In this document: positions 50,590-59,773 of the stretch, one piece after another
How the letters are laid out: the number at the start of each line of letters is the position of its first letter
How positions within the stretch are numbered: position 1 is the first letter of the stretch
Assembly: GCA_023398375.1 (NCBI GenBank)
Contig: JAEWSH010000054.1
Coordinates: 32,914-96,913 of the forward strand
Length of the DNA stretch: 64,000 nucleotides
Source of the DNA: Bacillota bacterium
GTDB lineage: Bacteria; Bacillota; Clostridia; Lachnospirales; Lachnospiraceae
Reading direction: 5' to 3'
Notes under the pieces: model-generated
What the model was told of the DNA's origin: nothing
The model's database searches: none
Seen by the model: the letters and a program-made list of their open reading frames with translations, nothing else
Position numbers and translations under genes: made by a program

Positions 50590-50741
50590 AATAGCAGTGA
50601 ATGGATTATCCATAAAGAGACCGTTTTGACGCCATCGGTACTTAGTTTGTGGCAGATAAAATCTGTCACAAACTTATGTACCGCTATGAGCGACAATCGA
50701 GTGCGAACGTGTCTTCTGTTGGATAACCATTCAATGCTATT
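50590..50741 (+). repeat. Type 1 structured repeat element, copy 2
   Basis: Homologue of 12846-12996. Outer stem AATAGCAGTGAATGG... (50590-50612) pairs with 50720-50741; the middle of this stem differs from copy 1 on both arms and still pairs. Apical hairpin GTTTGTGGCAGAT (50645-50657) pairs with ATCTGTCACAAAC (50661-50673), with one G.U where copy 1 has G-C, which favours the plus strand as RNA. Loop-side segments CGCCATCGG, CTTATGTACCGCTATGAGCGACAA-like and CGAGTGCGAACGTGTC are conserved. The far outer repeats of copy 1 are absent here. Confidence 0.75.
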
Positions 50742-50804
50742 GTTTTACGCGAGTAATGAGGAAAATGATCTGCTAACAGAAGCATTTGACGAATACCGCG
50801 ATAA

Positions 50805-50837
50805 CGAGTAGAAACTCGCAAAGCATGTTTCTACTCG
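50805..50837. repeat. Inverted repeat downstream of glgP
   Basis: CGAGTAGAAAC (50805-50815) and GTTTCTACTCG (50827-50837) form a perfect 11-bp stem. It lies 31 bases after the glgP stop, but no U-run follows on the minus strand, so it is at best a weak terminator or an mRNA 3' end hairpin. Confidence 0.45.
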
Positions 50838-50867
50838 TTGATAACTTTAGGTGATAAACTTTTTCTC

Positions 50868-53348
50868 CTAATTCTTTGGCAATATTACTTTATCAAGGTG
50901 CCATATCTCGTCTACATATTGCTGTATCGTTCTGTCGGATGTAAATTTACCGGAACATGCAACATTCATGATTGCCATTTTTGCCCAACGTTTCTCATCT
51001 TTATAAGCTTCTTCAACTCGTTTCTGCGCTTCTTCATAAGCCCGGAAATCCTTCAGTATAAAATAGGTATCCGCCTTAGTAGTAGATTGTTTATTCAGAA
51101 GTGAATGATATAATGGACGAAATAACTCTGTATCATTCTTTGCATAAGTTCCATTTACGAGCTGCATCAGTACTTCACGGATTCCCGCATCATTATTGAA
51201 AATTTCCATTGGGTTATAACCGCCAAAGTTTTCGTACTTAATTACTTCGTCTGCATTAAGTCCAAAGATAAAGGCATTCTCTTCTCCTACTTCTTCGACA
51301 ATCTCTACATTCGCACCATCCATAGTTCCGAGTGTCGGAGCACCATTTAACATGAACTTCATATTACTGGTTCCCGATGCTTCTTTACTTGCTGTTGAGA
51401 TCTGTTCTGATACATCCGCTGCCGCAAATATCAATTCTGCATTGGAAACGCGGTAATTCTCAATGAATATAATTTTAATTTTATCCCCAATACTATTATC
51501 ATTATTAATCACATCTGCCACAGAATTAATTAATTTAATTGTCAATTTTGCATTATGGTATCCGGCTGCTGCCTTTGCACCAAAAATAAACGTCCTTGGA
51601 TAAAATTCTTTATTCGGATCTTTTTTCAATTCATTATATAAATACATAATGTGCAGAATATTAAGTAACTGCCGTTTATATTCATGTAATCTCTTAACCT
51701 GTGCATCAAAAATAGAACGCGGATTTACTTCTATGCCATTATGCTCCATAATGTATTTTGCGAGCCGGATCTTGTTCTTATATTTGATATTCATGAATTC
51801 TTGTTGCGCTTTCTCATCATCCGCATATAATTTTAACTTACTGATCTTCGGCAGATCAGTGATCCAGTCTGTACCGATATGACCAGTTATCCAATCCGCC
51901 AAAAACGGATTTGCATGCAATAAAAATCTTCTCTGTGTGATTCCATTCGTTTTATTGTTGAACTTTTCAGGCATCATTTCATAGAAGTCTTTTAATTCCT
52001 GGTTTTTCAATATTTCTGTATGAAGTCTGGCAACACCGTTGACCGAATAGCCTGCTACGATTGCGAGATGTGCCATCTTCACCTGTCCATCGTAAATGAT
52101 TGCCATTTTCTGAATCTTCTGCTGATCTTCCGGATATTTTTTTTGTATTTCTATTAAAAATCTTCTATTGATCTCTTCTACGATTTGATAGATTCTTGGG
52201 AGTAATCTTGAAAATAATTCAATCGGCCATTTTTCCAATGCTTCTGCCATAATGGTATGATTCGTATACGCACATGTATGTGTTGTAATCTCCCAGGCCT
52301 CTTCCCAGCTCAACTCATGCTCATCCATGAGCAGTCTCATTAACTCCGCTATGGCTACTGTCGGATGCGTATCATTCATCTGAAATATTACTTTTTCGTG
52401 CAGCTTATGAATGTCATCATGTTTACGCATATATTTTTCAATTGCTTCCTGAACGCTTGCAGATATAAAGAAGTATTGTTGTTTTAGACGAAGCTCTTTT
52501 CCGGCATAATGATTATCATTCGGATATAGTACTTCAACAATATTTCTTGCAAGATTTTCCTGTTCTACAGCCTTCTGATAATCTCCTTTGTCAAAAGAAT
52601 CCAGACGAAAACATTCTACAGGTTCTGCATCCCAGATACGAAGTGTATTTACGATTCCATTCCCATACCCAACTACAGGCAGGTCATACGGAATTGCCCG
52701 CACAGACTGATACCCTTCCTGTCTGAAGTGTTGTCTGCCTTCTGCATCTGTATCAATCACGACATAGCCTCCGAATTTAACCTCTTTGGCATATTCTGTT
52801 CTCCTAAGTTCGAACGGATTAGGTTCTTTTAACCAATTATCCGGTACTTCTATCTGATATCCGTCACTGATCTCCTGTTTGAACATTCCATAATGGTAAC
52901 GAATACCGCAACCATATGCCGCATATCCAAGTGTTGCAAGCGAATCCAGAAAGCAGGCCGCCAAACGCCCCAGACCACCGTTGCCAAGCGCTGCATCCAG
53001 TTCCTGATCTTCTACTACATTTAAGTCAACGCCAAGCTCATTCAAAGCTTCCTTAACTTCGGCATAAGCTTTTAAATTTATGATATTATTGCCAAGAGCC
53101 CTGCCCATCAGGAATTCCATGGATAAATAATATACGATCTTAGGATCTTTTTCGTCATATTCTTTTTGTGTTTTCATCCAGCCGTCTATGACAACATCCT
53201 TTATCGCATATGACACTGCCTGAAATACTTGCTGCTCTGTCGCTTCTTCCAACGTTTTTCTATATAGGGTCTTAATATTATAAAGTACGCTTCTAATAAA
53301 GAGATCTTTATCAAACGTAGTTTTGGGTTTTTTTATAATCGTATTCAT
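50868..53348 (-). CDS. glgP: Glycogen/starch/maltodextrin phosphorylase
   Basis: An 826-residue cytoplasmic GT35 enzyme that releases glucose-1-phosphate from alpha-1,4-glucans. N-terminal YYLSMEFLMGRALGNNI, ALGNGGLGRLAACFLDSLATLGYA, YGIRYHYGMF-type motif, QMNDTHPTVAIAELMR, NGITQRRFLLHANP and the PLP site EASGTSNMKFMLNGAPTLG are all intact. Length matches the family. It is monocistronic here, with its own promoter at 53408-53436 and no other glycogen genes in the window. Confidence 0.97.
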   Translation of the reverse strand: MNTIIKKPKTTFDKDLFIRSVLYNIKTLYRKTLEEATEQQVFQAVSYAIKDVVIDGWMKTQKEYDEKDPKIVYYLSMEFLMGRALGNNIINLKAYAEVKEALNELGVDLNVVEDQELDAALGNGGLGRLAACFLDSLATLGYAAYGCGIRYHYGMFKQEISDGYQIEVPDNWLKEPNPFELRRTEYAKEVKFGGYVVIDTDAEGRQHFRQEGYQSVRAIPYDLPVVGYGNGIVNTLRIWDAEPVECFRLDSFDKGDYQKAVEQENLARNIVEVLYPNDNHYAGKELRLKQQYFFISASVQEAIEKYMRKHDDIHKLHEKVIFQMNDTHPTVAIAELMRLLMDEHELSWEEAWEITTHTCAYTNHTIMAEALEKWPIELFSRLLPRIYQIVEEINRRFLIEIQKKYPEDQQKIQKMAIIYDGQVKMAHLAIVAGYSVNGVARLHTEILKNQELKDFYEMMPEKFNNKTNGITQRRFLLHANPFLADWITGHIGTDWITDLPKISKLKLYADDEKAQQEFMNIKYKNKIRLAKYIMEHNGIEVNPRSIFDAQVKRLHEYKRQLLNILHIMYLYNELKKDPNKEFYPRTFIFGAKAAAGYHNAKLTIKLINSVADVINNDNSIGDKIKIIFIENYRVSNAELIFAAADVSEQISTASKEASGTSNMKFMLNGAPTLGTMDGANVEIVEEVGEENAFIFGLNADEVIKYENFGGYNPMEIFNNDAGIREVLMQLVNGTYAKNDTELFRPLYHSLLNKQSTTKADTYFILKDFRAYEEAQKRVEEAYKDEKRWAKMAIMNVACSGKFTSDRTIQQYVDEIWHLDKVILPKN

Positions 53349-53407
53349 ACGCTTCCTCTTTCCCTTTCTTTTTTCATAAGTGTTTGGTTTTATCGAAATT
53401 ATCTATT

Positions 53408-53436
53408 AGTATAACTTAAATTGTTTAAATTGTAAA
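53408..53436 (-). promoter_or_regulatory. Sigma-A promoter of glgP
   Basis: On the minus strand TTTACA (53436-53431), 17 bases, TATACT (53413-53408), about 60 bases before the ATG. Confidence 0.6.
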
Positions 53437-53475
53437 TACAATAAAAGAGGGGGCTTACTTTATAATGTTTTTATA

Positions 53476-55794
53476 TTATAATGCGTTTACAGCATTAACG
53501 ATACTCATTTTCTCAATTTTCCTTGTAGGTGAGATAACAGCAATAAAGGTGGCAAGGATTGCGACCGAACTTATAACAGCCAAAATCACGAGCGGAGGCT
53601 GCCAAAGTTCTCCCCAATTGGAAGTTATCAGCATTCCGAAAAAGAAACGGTGCAGGAGAAGGCCTAAAGCACCTCCAGCCACGCTACCCGGTATGGCGTA
53701 GGCAGCAGCCTCGGCTGTGACCATCTTTTTAAGCTGTTTGCCTGACAATCCTACCGCACGCATCATTCCGTAATTGCACATTCTGCTTGAAACGCTTGCG
53801 TTTACCGTATTGATAATGTTAATCAACGCAACCAATGCTATAACCACCAAAAATCCATAGACGAATACCGCCATAGCAAAATACCCTGTGCGGACTTCGC
53901 TGTTGTGCTGCTGTAGATCAAGCAGTTTTATTTCCGGTGTGATCAGACTTCTAACTTGCCCGGAAATATTCCGATCAACCTGCATATCAATGACTTTATA
54001 GCTATCGACCCCGGTCAAATCTGTAAAAGTACTTTCGGAACAAATAATAATCCATTCTCCATTGGCCGAATCAAGAGGTACATCGGAAACAATACCAGAA
54101 ACCTGTACTTCATGGCACTTTCCTTCAATATTCAGTGTGATCGTATCACCAATCCTCCAATTAAATTTTTGTGAATATCCGTAATCGACCAATATACCGC
54201 TGCCATTTTGCACCTTATCAATTCTCCCTGAAATGAGTGCATCTTGTGCCCATGCAAATTGGGGTGCATCATAGGAAACCAGTGTAGCCTTATTGGTATC
54301 GTTTTTATCTCTTGCAGGCACATTTGCATAAAACATCCTGCCATATATTTTCTCAATATGTGGAAGTGCTTTTATTTCTTTCAAGAGCGAATGGTCAAGT
54401 AGACCAGTATCCTTTGTTTCCTCAATAGACAGATCCGGTGCGTAAGGCTTTAAGGGATTTAAAGCATGGTTCATAAAGGTAATGAGAATGGTAAAACACA
54501 AAAACAACACTATACTGATTGCAAAGGAGCCTGCAATCAATACCATGCTCTTTTTATTCGAAAAAGCGTGGCAGATCCCCACTGCCGTATCAACATGAAA
54601 CAGCCTTGTATTAGATGCTCTACTGATCCGCATATTATTTGTTTGATTGATATTACCCGTTACAGCTGCCTGCGGAGATACCTTTGCTGCTTTTTTTGCA
54701 GGGGATTTTGAAGCAAGCATGACTACGAAAAAACCAAGTATGGCACCAGCAGCCAAACCGACCCAGCTAATTTGAAACAAAGGCATTTCAGGGATATATT
54801 CCGAATTCAATGTATTTAGAGAAAAAATCGCTGTCCACAGAACCCCGCATCCGGCAAGTAATCCTATAGGGATCCCTTTCATACAATATTGAAAGCCCTC
54901 ATAGTGGATATACCGTTTGACTTGCTTTTGAGTAGCACCCAGACAACGTAATAGTCCAAAGAACTGTGTTCTCTCCAGTATGCTCATGTTAAAACTGCTG
55001 GCTATCATGAATGTGCCAGTCATTGCGACAAGAAGAAATAAGATTCCCGCCGTAAGATAAACCTCTAGCATCGTGGTATCGTTACTTTGTCCCATTAAGC
55101 CAAGGAGCATGACATTTGTAGAAACTTGTTTGTCTGTCAAGCCATATTCTATTTTGATATTTGAAAGCGCCCGGTTGATATTCACACCACTTTTGAATTG
55201 AATATAATCATACTCCTGATACTGATCGTCCGGGAGCGCCCGCATCCCCTCCGGTGAAAGTTGCAGCCCGTGGGCATCAGTTCCTTGTAAGCTTGAAAAT
55301 TCGCCGTATGTTCCAGTGATTTTATACTGCCTTGTCTGCCCATCACTAAAGCTGACCTTGATTGTATCTCCAACAGAAATCCCAAATTGTTTAAGCCCCT
55401 GCCGATCAAGCAAGGCTTCTTGTTCAGATACCGGATAATATCCATCCGATACGAACAAGTTCATCTGTTTTGCCAGTTCCTCGCTACTGCTCTGAACAAT
55501 GAGTTCTTTGCCCTGATAAGTTGTAGCATCAGCCATACCCAAAAATCCCGACACGTTTACATCTTTACGGCTGTCTATGGAAGAGACCGTACTGTCTGAT
55601 ATACCTGTAATAATAGCATGCCAGTTACCATACTGGCGTATCGCCTCATAGATTTGGGATTTCAGGCTTATATCTGCCATACCAAAAATGGCCGTTACTA
55701 ACATTACAGATATTGCAATGCATATAACCGTAAGCCGGTTTTTCTTTCTGTGTACTTTTGCATATTCCGAAACAAGACTTAGATAGCTATTCAT
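53476..55794 (-). CDS. FtsX-like ABC permease, two-domain, without a linked ATPase
   Basis: About 772 residues from ATG 55794 (AAAGGTG upstream); the longer frame to 55863 is not supported. Four-plus-four membrane layout: segment at about 20-40, a large extracytoplasmic MacB_PCD-like domain, an FtsX core (AMTGTFMIASSFNMSILERTQFFGLLRCLGA), further segments, a second extracytoplasmic domain and a second FtsX core ending in RMCNYGMMRAVGLSGKQLKKM. Such proteins pair with a LolD/MacB-type ATPase and usually deal with antimicrobial peptides or lipoprotein export. No ATPase gene is adjacent, so the partner is distant or lost. Richer in G+C than its neighbours. Confidence 0.88.
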   Translation of the reverse strand: MNSYLSLVSEYAKVHRKKNRLTVICIAISVMLVTAIFGMADISLKSQIYEAIRQYGNWHAIITGISDSTVSSIDSRKDVNVSGFLGMADATTYQGKELIVQSSSEELAKQMNLFVSDGYYPVSEQEALLDRQGLKQFGISVGDTIKVSFSDGQTRQYKITGTYGEFSSLQGTDAHGLQLSPEGMRALPDDQYQEYDYIQFKSGVNINRALSNIKIEYGLTDKQVSTNVMLLGLMGQSNDTTMLEVYLTAGILFLLVAMTGTFMIASSFNMSILERTQFFGLLRCLGATQKQVKRYIHYEGFQYCMKGIPIGLLAGCGVLWTAIFSLNTLNSEYIPEMPLFQISWVGLAAGAILGFFVVMLASKSPAKKAAKVSPQAAVTGNINQTNNMRISRASNTRLFHVDTAVGICHAFSNKKSMVLIAGSFAISIVLFLCFTILITFMNHALNPLKPYAPDLSIEETKDTGLLDHSLLKEIKALPHIEKIYGRMFYANVPARDKNDTNKATLVSYDAPQFAWAQDALISGRIDKVQNGSGILVDYGYSQKFNWRIGDTITLNIEGKCHEVQVSGIVSDVPLDSANGEWIIICSESTFTDLTGVDSYKVIDMQVDRNISGQVRSLITPEIKLLDLQQHNSEVRTGYFAMAVFVYGFLVVIALVALINIINTVNASVSSRMCNYGMMRAVGLSGKQLKKMVTAEAAAYAIPGSVAGGALGLLLHRFFFGMLITSNWGELWQPPLVILAVISSVAILATFIAVISPTRKIEKMSIVNAVNAL

Positions 55795-55951
55795 TCGATC
55801 ACACCTTTCTAAACGATTGCTCTTTGAGAGATTATTATAATTGCCCTGATAATAGACTAACATCTGATGCTTACTCTCACATGAATTTCAGCTTACAATT
55901 TAGTAAGGTGCACAAATAACTGACTGTTTTTATAGACTCATTAATATAAAA

Positions 55952-55984
55952 ACGACTCCTTTCTCATACCTCAGAAAGGAGTCG
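55952..55984 (-). terminator. Terminator of ileS
   Basis: CGACTCCTTTCT (55952-55963) pairs with AGAAAGGAGTCG (about 55972-55983); on the minus strand the stem is followed by TTTTTATATT. Confidence 0.85.
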
Positions 55985-56014
55985 GATCTTGCTGTCGTCA
56001 AAAAAGGGATATTT

Positions 56015-59000
56015 CTATTTTGCAACAGCTAATACAACATTCTCACCATTTATATTCCACTCTTTGCCGTTTTCCGTCATTTTGCCGGTCACGAACCGGT
56101 CTGCTAATACTTTACCTGCAATAGAGGCTTCATTTTTCTTAATGATGTCTGCTATTCTTTCGTTTCCATTTACATATACTGTAATATGGTCTGTTACTTC
56201 AAAATCGGAATCTTTACGCATTGTCTGAATCTTACTGATTACTTCATAGACGAATCCTTCTTCTACTAATTCTTCTGTCAGATTTGTATCCAGGACAACC
56301 GTAATACCATTATAGGATTCCGATATGAATCCTTCCACCTGAGCTGCATCGATAAGAAGGTCCTCTTTTTCCAATACTTCCTCGATACCATCCAGTGTGA
56401 TCGTAAGCGTTCCTTTTGCATTCAGCTCATCCATAGCTTCATTGCCGTTTATGTTGGCCAATACTTCTTTTAATACATTTAATTGTTTACCAAAACGCTT
56501 TCCTAATGTTTTTAGCTGTGGTTTAAAAGAATAGGATGTAAAATCTCTTACATCATCTGTAAATACAGCTTCTTTTACATTCAGTTCATCTTCAATAATC
56601 TTAACATAAAAATCTGATAATGACTTCTCTGCCTTGATATACATCTTACCGATCGGTTGTCTGTTTTTGATATTCGCAGTATTTCTTGCTGCACGGCCGA
56701 GAACGACTGTCTCTAAGACTTCTTCCATATCCTCCTCCAGCTTTTTATCAATAAATGCTGCATCTGCAACCGGGTAGTCACATAAATGGATACTTTCCGG
56801 AGCTGTCTTATCAATACTTCTTACAAGGTTCAGATAAATTTCCTCTGTCATGAACGGAATCATTGGTGCCGCAACCTTTGCAACGGTAACCAGTGATGTA
56901 TAAAGCGTCATATATGCATTGATCTTATCTTGTTCCATTCCTTTCGCCCAGAAACGTTCACGCCCCCGCCTTACATACCAGTTGCTCATATCATCCACAA
57001 ATTCCTGTAAGGCTCTTGCGGATTCCGGAATCTTATAGGTTGCGAGGTTGTTATCCACTTCTGTAATCAATGTGTTCAGTTTGGATAGTAACCACTTATC
57101 CATGACTGGAAGCTTATCATAGTCCAATGTATATTTTGTCGCATCAAAGTTATCGATATTTGCATACAATACAAAGAATGCATACGTATTCCACAAGGTA
57201 CCCATGAATTTACGCTGTCCTTCCTGTACTGCCTTGCCATGGAAACGATTCGGCAGCCATGGAGCGGAATTAATATAGAAATACCAGCGGATCGCATCTG
57301 CCCCATATGTTTCCAATGCATCAAACGGATCGACTGCATTTCCTTTGGATTTAGACATCTTCTGCCCGTTCTCATCCTGTACATGTCCAAGTACGATGAC
57401 ATTTTCATACGGTGCCTTATTAAATAACAAGGTTGATTCTGCAAGTAAAGAATAGAACCATCCTCTTGTCTGGTCAACTGCTTCCGAGATAAATTGTGCG
57501 GGGAACTGCTGTTCAAATAGTTCCTTATTTTCAAATGGATAGTGGTGTTGTGCAAAAGGCATTGCACCAGAATCAAACCAACAGTCAATCACTTCCGGTA
57601 CACGTCTCATCTGTTTTCCGCATTCCGTACAGGTGATTGTAATCTCATCAATATAAGGTCTGTGCAGTTCAACTGTTTTAGCCGCCGGATTACCGCTCAT
57701 CTTTTCTAATTCTTCACGGCTTCCGATCGCATGCATATGGCCGCATTCACATTCCCATACATTTAAAGGAGTTCCCCAATAACGGTTACGCGAAATACCC
57801 CAGTCCTGAATATTTTCCAGCCAGTCTCCGAAACGGCCTTTTCCGATCGATTCCGGAATCCAGTTAATCGTATTATTGTTACGAATCAGATCATCCTTCA
57901 CCGCTGTCATCTTGATGAACCAGGATTCTCTTGCATAATAGATCAATGGTGTGTCACATCTCCAGCAATGCGGATAACTATGCTCAAATTTCGGTGCCGA
58001 GAATAAAAGTCCTCTTGCGTCTAAGTCTTTTAATACTTCTGGATCTGCTTTCTTTACAAAAAGTCCTGCAAATGGTGTTTCCTGTGTCATGTCACCTTTG
58101 CCATCTACCAGTTGCACAAATGGCAGGTCATAATTGCGTCCCACCTTGGCATCATCTTCACCAAATGCAGGGGCAATATGAACCACACCAGTACCATCCG
58201 TTAATGTGACATATGTGTCACATGTTACAAAATGCGCCTTTTTATGTTGCTTTTCAGCAATGTCTGCAGCACACTCATAGAGCGGCACATATTCTTTATA
58301 TTCAAGATCGGTTCCTTTATAGGTCTCCAGTATTTCATAAGGAGCCGACGGTTGTTCACCGCCCAATACTTTTTCTACCAATGCTTCTGCCATGTAATAC
58401 GTATACTGATCTGCAGTTCTTACTTTTACATAGGTTTCATTTGGATTGACACAAAGTGCAACGTTTGACGGAAGTGTCCATGGTGTCGTGGTCCAGGCCA
58501 AAATATAGGCATCTTCATCTTTCACTTTAAATCTGGCAACTGCAGAACGTTCTTTGACATCTTTGTACCCTTGTGCTACCTCGTGGCTGGATAATGGTGT
58601 CCCGCAACGAGGACAATAAGGAACGATTTTGAATCCTTTATATAGAAGATCTTTATCCCAGATTTCTTTTAACGCCCACCATTCAGACTCAATATAGTCA
58701 TCATGATATGTTACATATGGTTCTTCCATATCAGCCCAGAAACCAACTGTACCTGAGAAATCTTCCCACATTCCTTTATATTTCCAAACACTTTCCTTAC
58801 ACTTTGTAATAAAAGGATCTAAACCGTATTCTTCAATCTGTTCTTTTCCGTCAAGACCTAACAGTTTTTCCACTTCCAGCTCTACCGGCAGACCGTGAGT
58901 ATCCCATCCAGCTTTTCTTGGTACCATGTACCCTTTCATCGTTCTGTATCTTGGGATCATATCTTTGATAACACGCGTTAAAACGTGTCCGATATGCGGT

Positions 59001-59158
59001 TTTCCATTTGCTGTTGGCGGCCCGTCATAGAATGTATAAGTTTCTCCTTCTTTACGGCTCTCCATACTTTTTTTAAAAATGTCATTTTCTCGCCAGAATT
59101 TTTCTGTTCGTTTTTCACGTTCTACAAAATTCAAATCTGTTGATACTTTTTCGTACAT
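56015..59158 (-). CDS. ileS: Isoleucyl-tRNA synthetase
   Basis: A 1047-residue class I synthetase. HIGH motif at residues 55-58 (PTANGKPHIGHV), YCPRCGTPLSSHEV zinc-like site, editing-domain segments TTTPWTLPSNVALC and GTGVVHIAPAFGEDD, and KMSKS in GQKMSKSKGNAVDPFD. Length, the long C-terminal extension and the lack of the C-terminal Zn finger of type 1 IleS place it with the eukaryote-like type 2 enzymes, which as a group tolerate mupirocin better. Regulated by a T-box leader with an Ile codon. Confidence 0.97.
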   Translation of the reverse strand: MYEKVSTDLNFVEREKRTEKFWRENDIFKKSMESRKEGETYTFYDGPPTANGKPHIGHVLTRVIKDMIPRYRTMKGYMVPRKAGWDTHGLPVELEVEKLLGLDGKEQIEEYGLDPFITKCKESVWKYKGMWEDFSGTVGFWADMEEPYVTYHDDYIESEWWALKEIWDKDLLYKGFKIVPYCPRCGTPLSSHEVAQGYKDVKERSAVARFKVKDEDAYILAWTTTPWTLPSNVALCVNPNETYVKVRTADQYTYYMAEALVEKVLGGEQPSAPYEILETYKGTDLEYKEYVPLYECAADIAEKQHKKAHFVTCDTYVTLTDGTGVVHIAPAFGEDDAKVGRNYDLPFVQLVDGKGDMTQETPFAGLFVKKADPEVLKDLDARGLLFSAPKFEHSYPHCWRCDTPLIYYARESWFIKMTAVKDDLIRNNNTINWIPESIGKGRFGDWLENIQDWGISRNRYWGTPLNVWECECGHMHAIGSREELEKMSGNPAAKTVELHRPYIDEITITCTECGKQMRRVPEVIDCWFDSGAMPFAQHHYPFENKELFEQQFPAQFISEAVDQTRGWFYSLLAESTLLFNKAPYENVIVLGHVQDENGQKMSKSKGNAVDPFDALETYGADAIRWYFYINSAPWLPNRFHGKAVQEGQRKFMGTLWNTYAFFVLYANIDNFDATKYTLDYDKLPVMDKWLLSKLNTLITEVDNNLATYKIPESARALQEFVDDMSNWYVRRGRERFWAKGMEQDKINAYMTLYTSLVTVAKVAAPMIPFMTEEIYLNLVRSIDKTAPESIHLCDYPVADAAFIDKKLEEDMEEVLETVVLGRAARNTANIKNRQPIGKMYIKAEKSLSDFYVKIIEDELNVKEAVFTDDVRDFTSYSFKPQLKTLGKRFGKQLNVLKEVLANINGNEAMDELNAKGTLTITLDGIEEVLEKEDLLIDAAQVEGFISESYNGITVVLDTNLTEELVEEGFVYEVISKIQTMRKDSDFEVTDHITVYVNGNERIADIIKKNEASIAGKVLADRFVTGKMTENGKEWNINGENVVLAVAK

Positions 59159-59218
59159 GATTATCTTCCTTTCTTAATATGATTCTTACTTTCCTAAGAA
59201 TGAACTTTCCTATAAACT

Positions 59219-59465
59219 AAAATAAGCCCGTCCCTTTTGTAAAAGGACGAGGCTGAAGTTACTCGTGATACCACCTGTTACACCATACACCAAAGACTGC
59301 TCTTCTCATATGTGTTCCCTGTAACGTAGGAAGACCGTCATCGCTTACTTATCAATTAAATCCTGTTCAGCGATGCAACTCAGAAGTGATCTTCTATCAT
59401 TCTCTACTCGCATCCGGCTCTCACCTGCCCGGACTCTCTTTGCCTTTCGAAAATTATATACTTTC
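59219..59465 (-). ncRNA. T-box riboswitch, isoleucine, upstream of ileS
   Basis: On the minus strand the T-box bulge AGGTGGTATCACGAG (59277-59262) corresponds to the consensus AGGGTGGTACCGCG. The specifier triplet ATC (59390-59388), within GAAGATCACTTC, is an isoleucine codon. Stem I carries GGGCAGGTGAGAGCC. A terminator stem CGTCCTTTT/AAAAGGGACG (59249-59229) followed by GGGCTTATTTT closes it. Uncharged tRNA-Ile would pair with ATC and the T-box bulge to permit ileS transcription. Confidence 0.95.
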
Positions 59466-59597
59466 TTCATCATAGTCTTTATGGCTCTATACTATTTGTT
59501 TAAACTATTCTTTCTCACATATTATTCCTACTGCAAGAATATACACACTTTCCTATTAAGTCATGTCAAAGCTTAATAGGAATGTTTAACGAGAATA

Positions 59598-59627
59598 ATT
59601 ATAGAATGCAGGCAAACGTTTTGTCAA
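59598..59627 (-). promoter_or_regulatory. Sigma-A promoter of the T-box/ileS unit
   Basis: On the minus strand TTGACA (59627-59622), 18 bases, TATAAT (59603-59598): consensus hexamers. The transcript start would be near 59590, about 130 bases before stem I. Confidence 0.75.
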
Positions 59628-59773
59628 CTGATTTAGCGCTTTTTGATTGATTTCTTTTCCAAGATAACGTATGATATTAGAAAAGTAGGTGTCTTGTCAC
59701 CCCATAGTACTGTTTTGGGGCACATTATACATATTCTATATCAGAAAAGAACAAAAGCGGAGGGCTTAATGAA

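Noticed and set aside
50805..50837. A strong terminator for glgP
   Set aside because: The stem is perfect but no U-run follows on the minus strand; kept only as an inverted repeat.
57076..57588. A 170-residue open frame on the minus strand within ileS
   Set aside because: It is a shifted frame of a certain gene; composition (many Arg, Met, Ser) is that of a shadow frame.
59690..59730. A NiaR-type operator ahead of pncB at the ACCCC...GGGG arms
   Set aside because: The arms do not match the NiaR pattern as I know it; no regulator is nearby.
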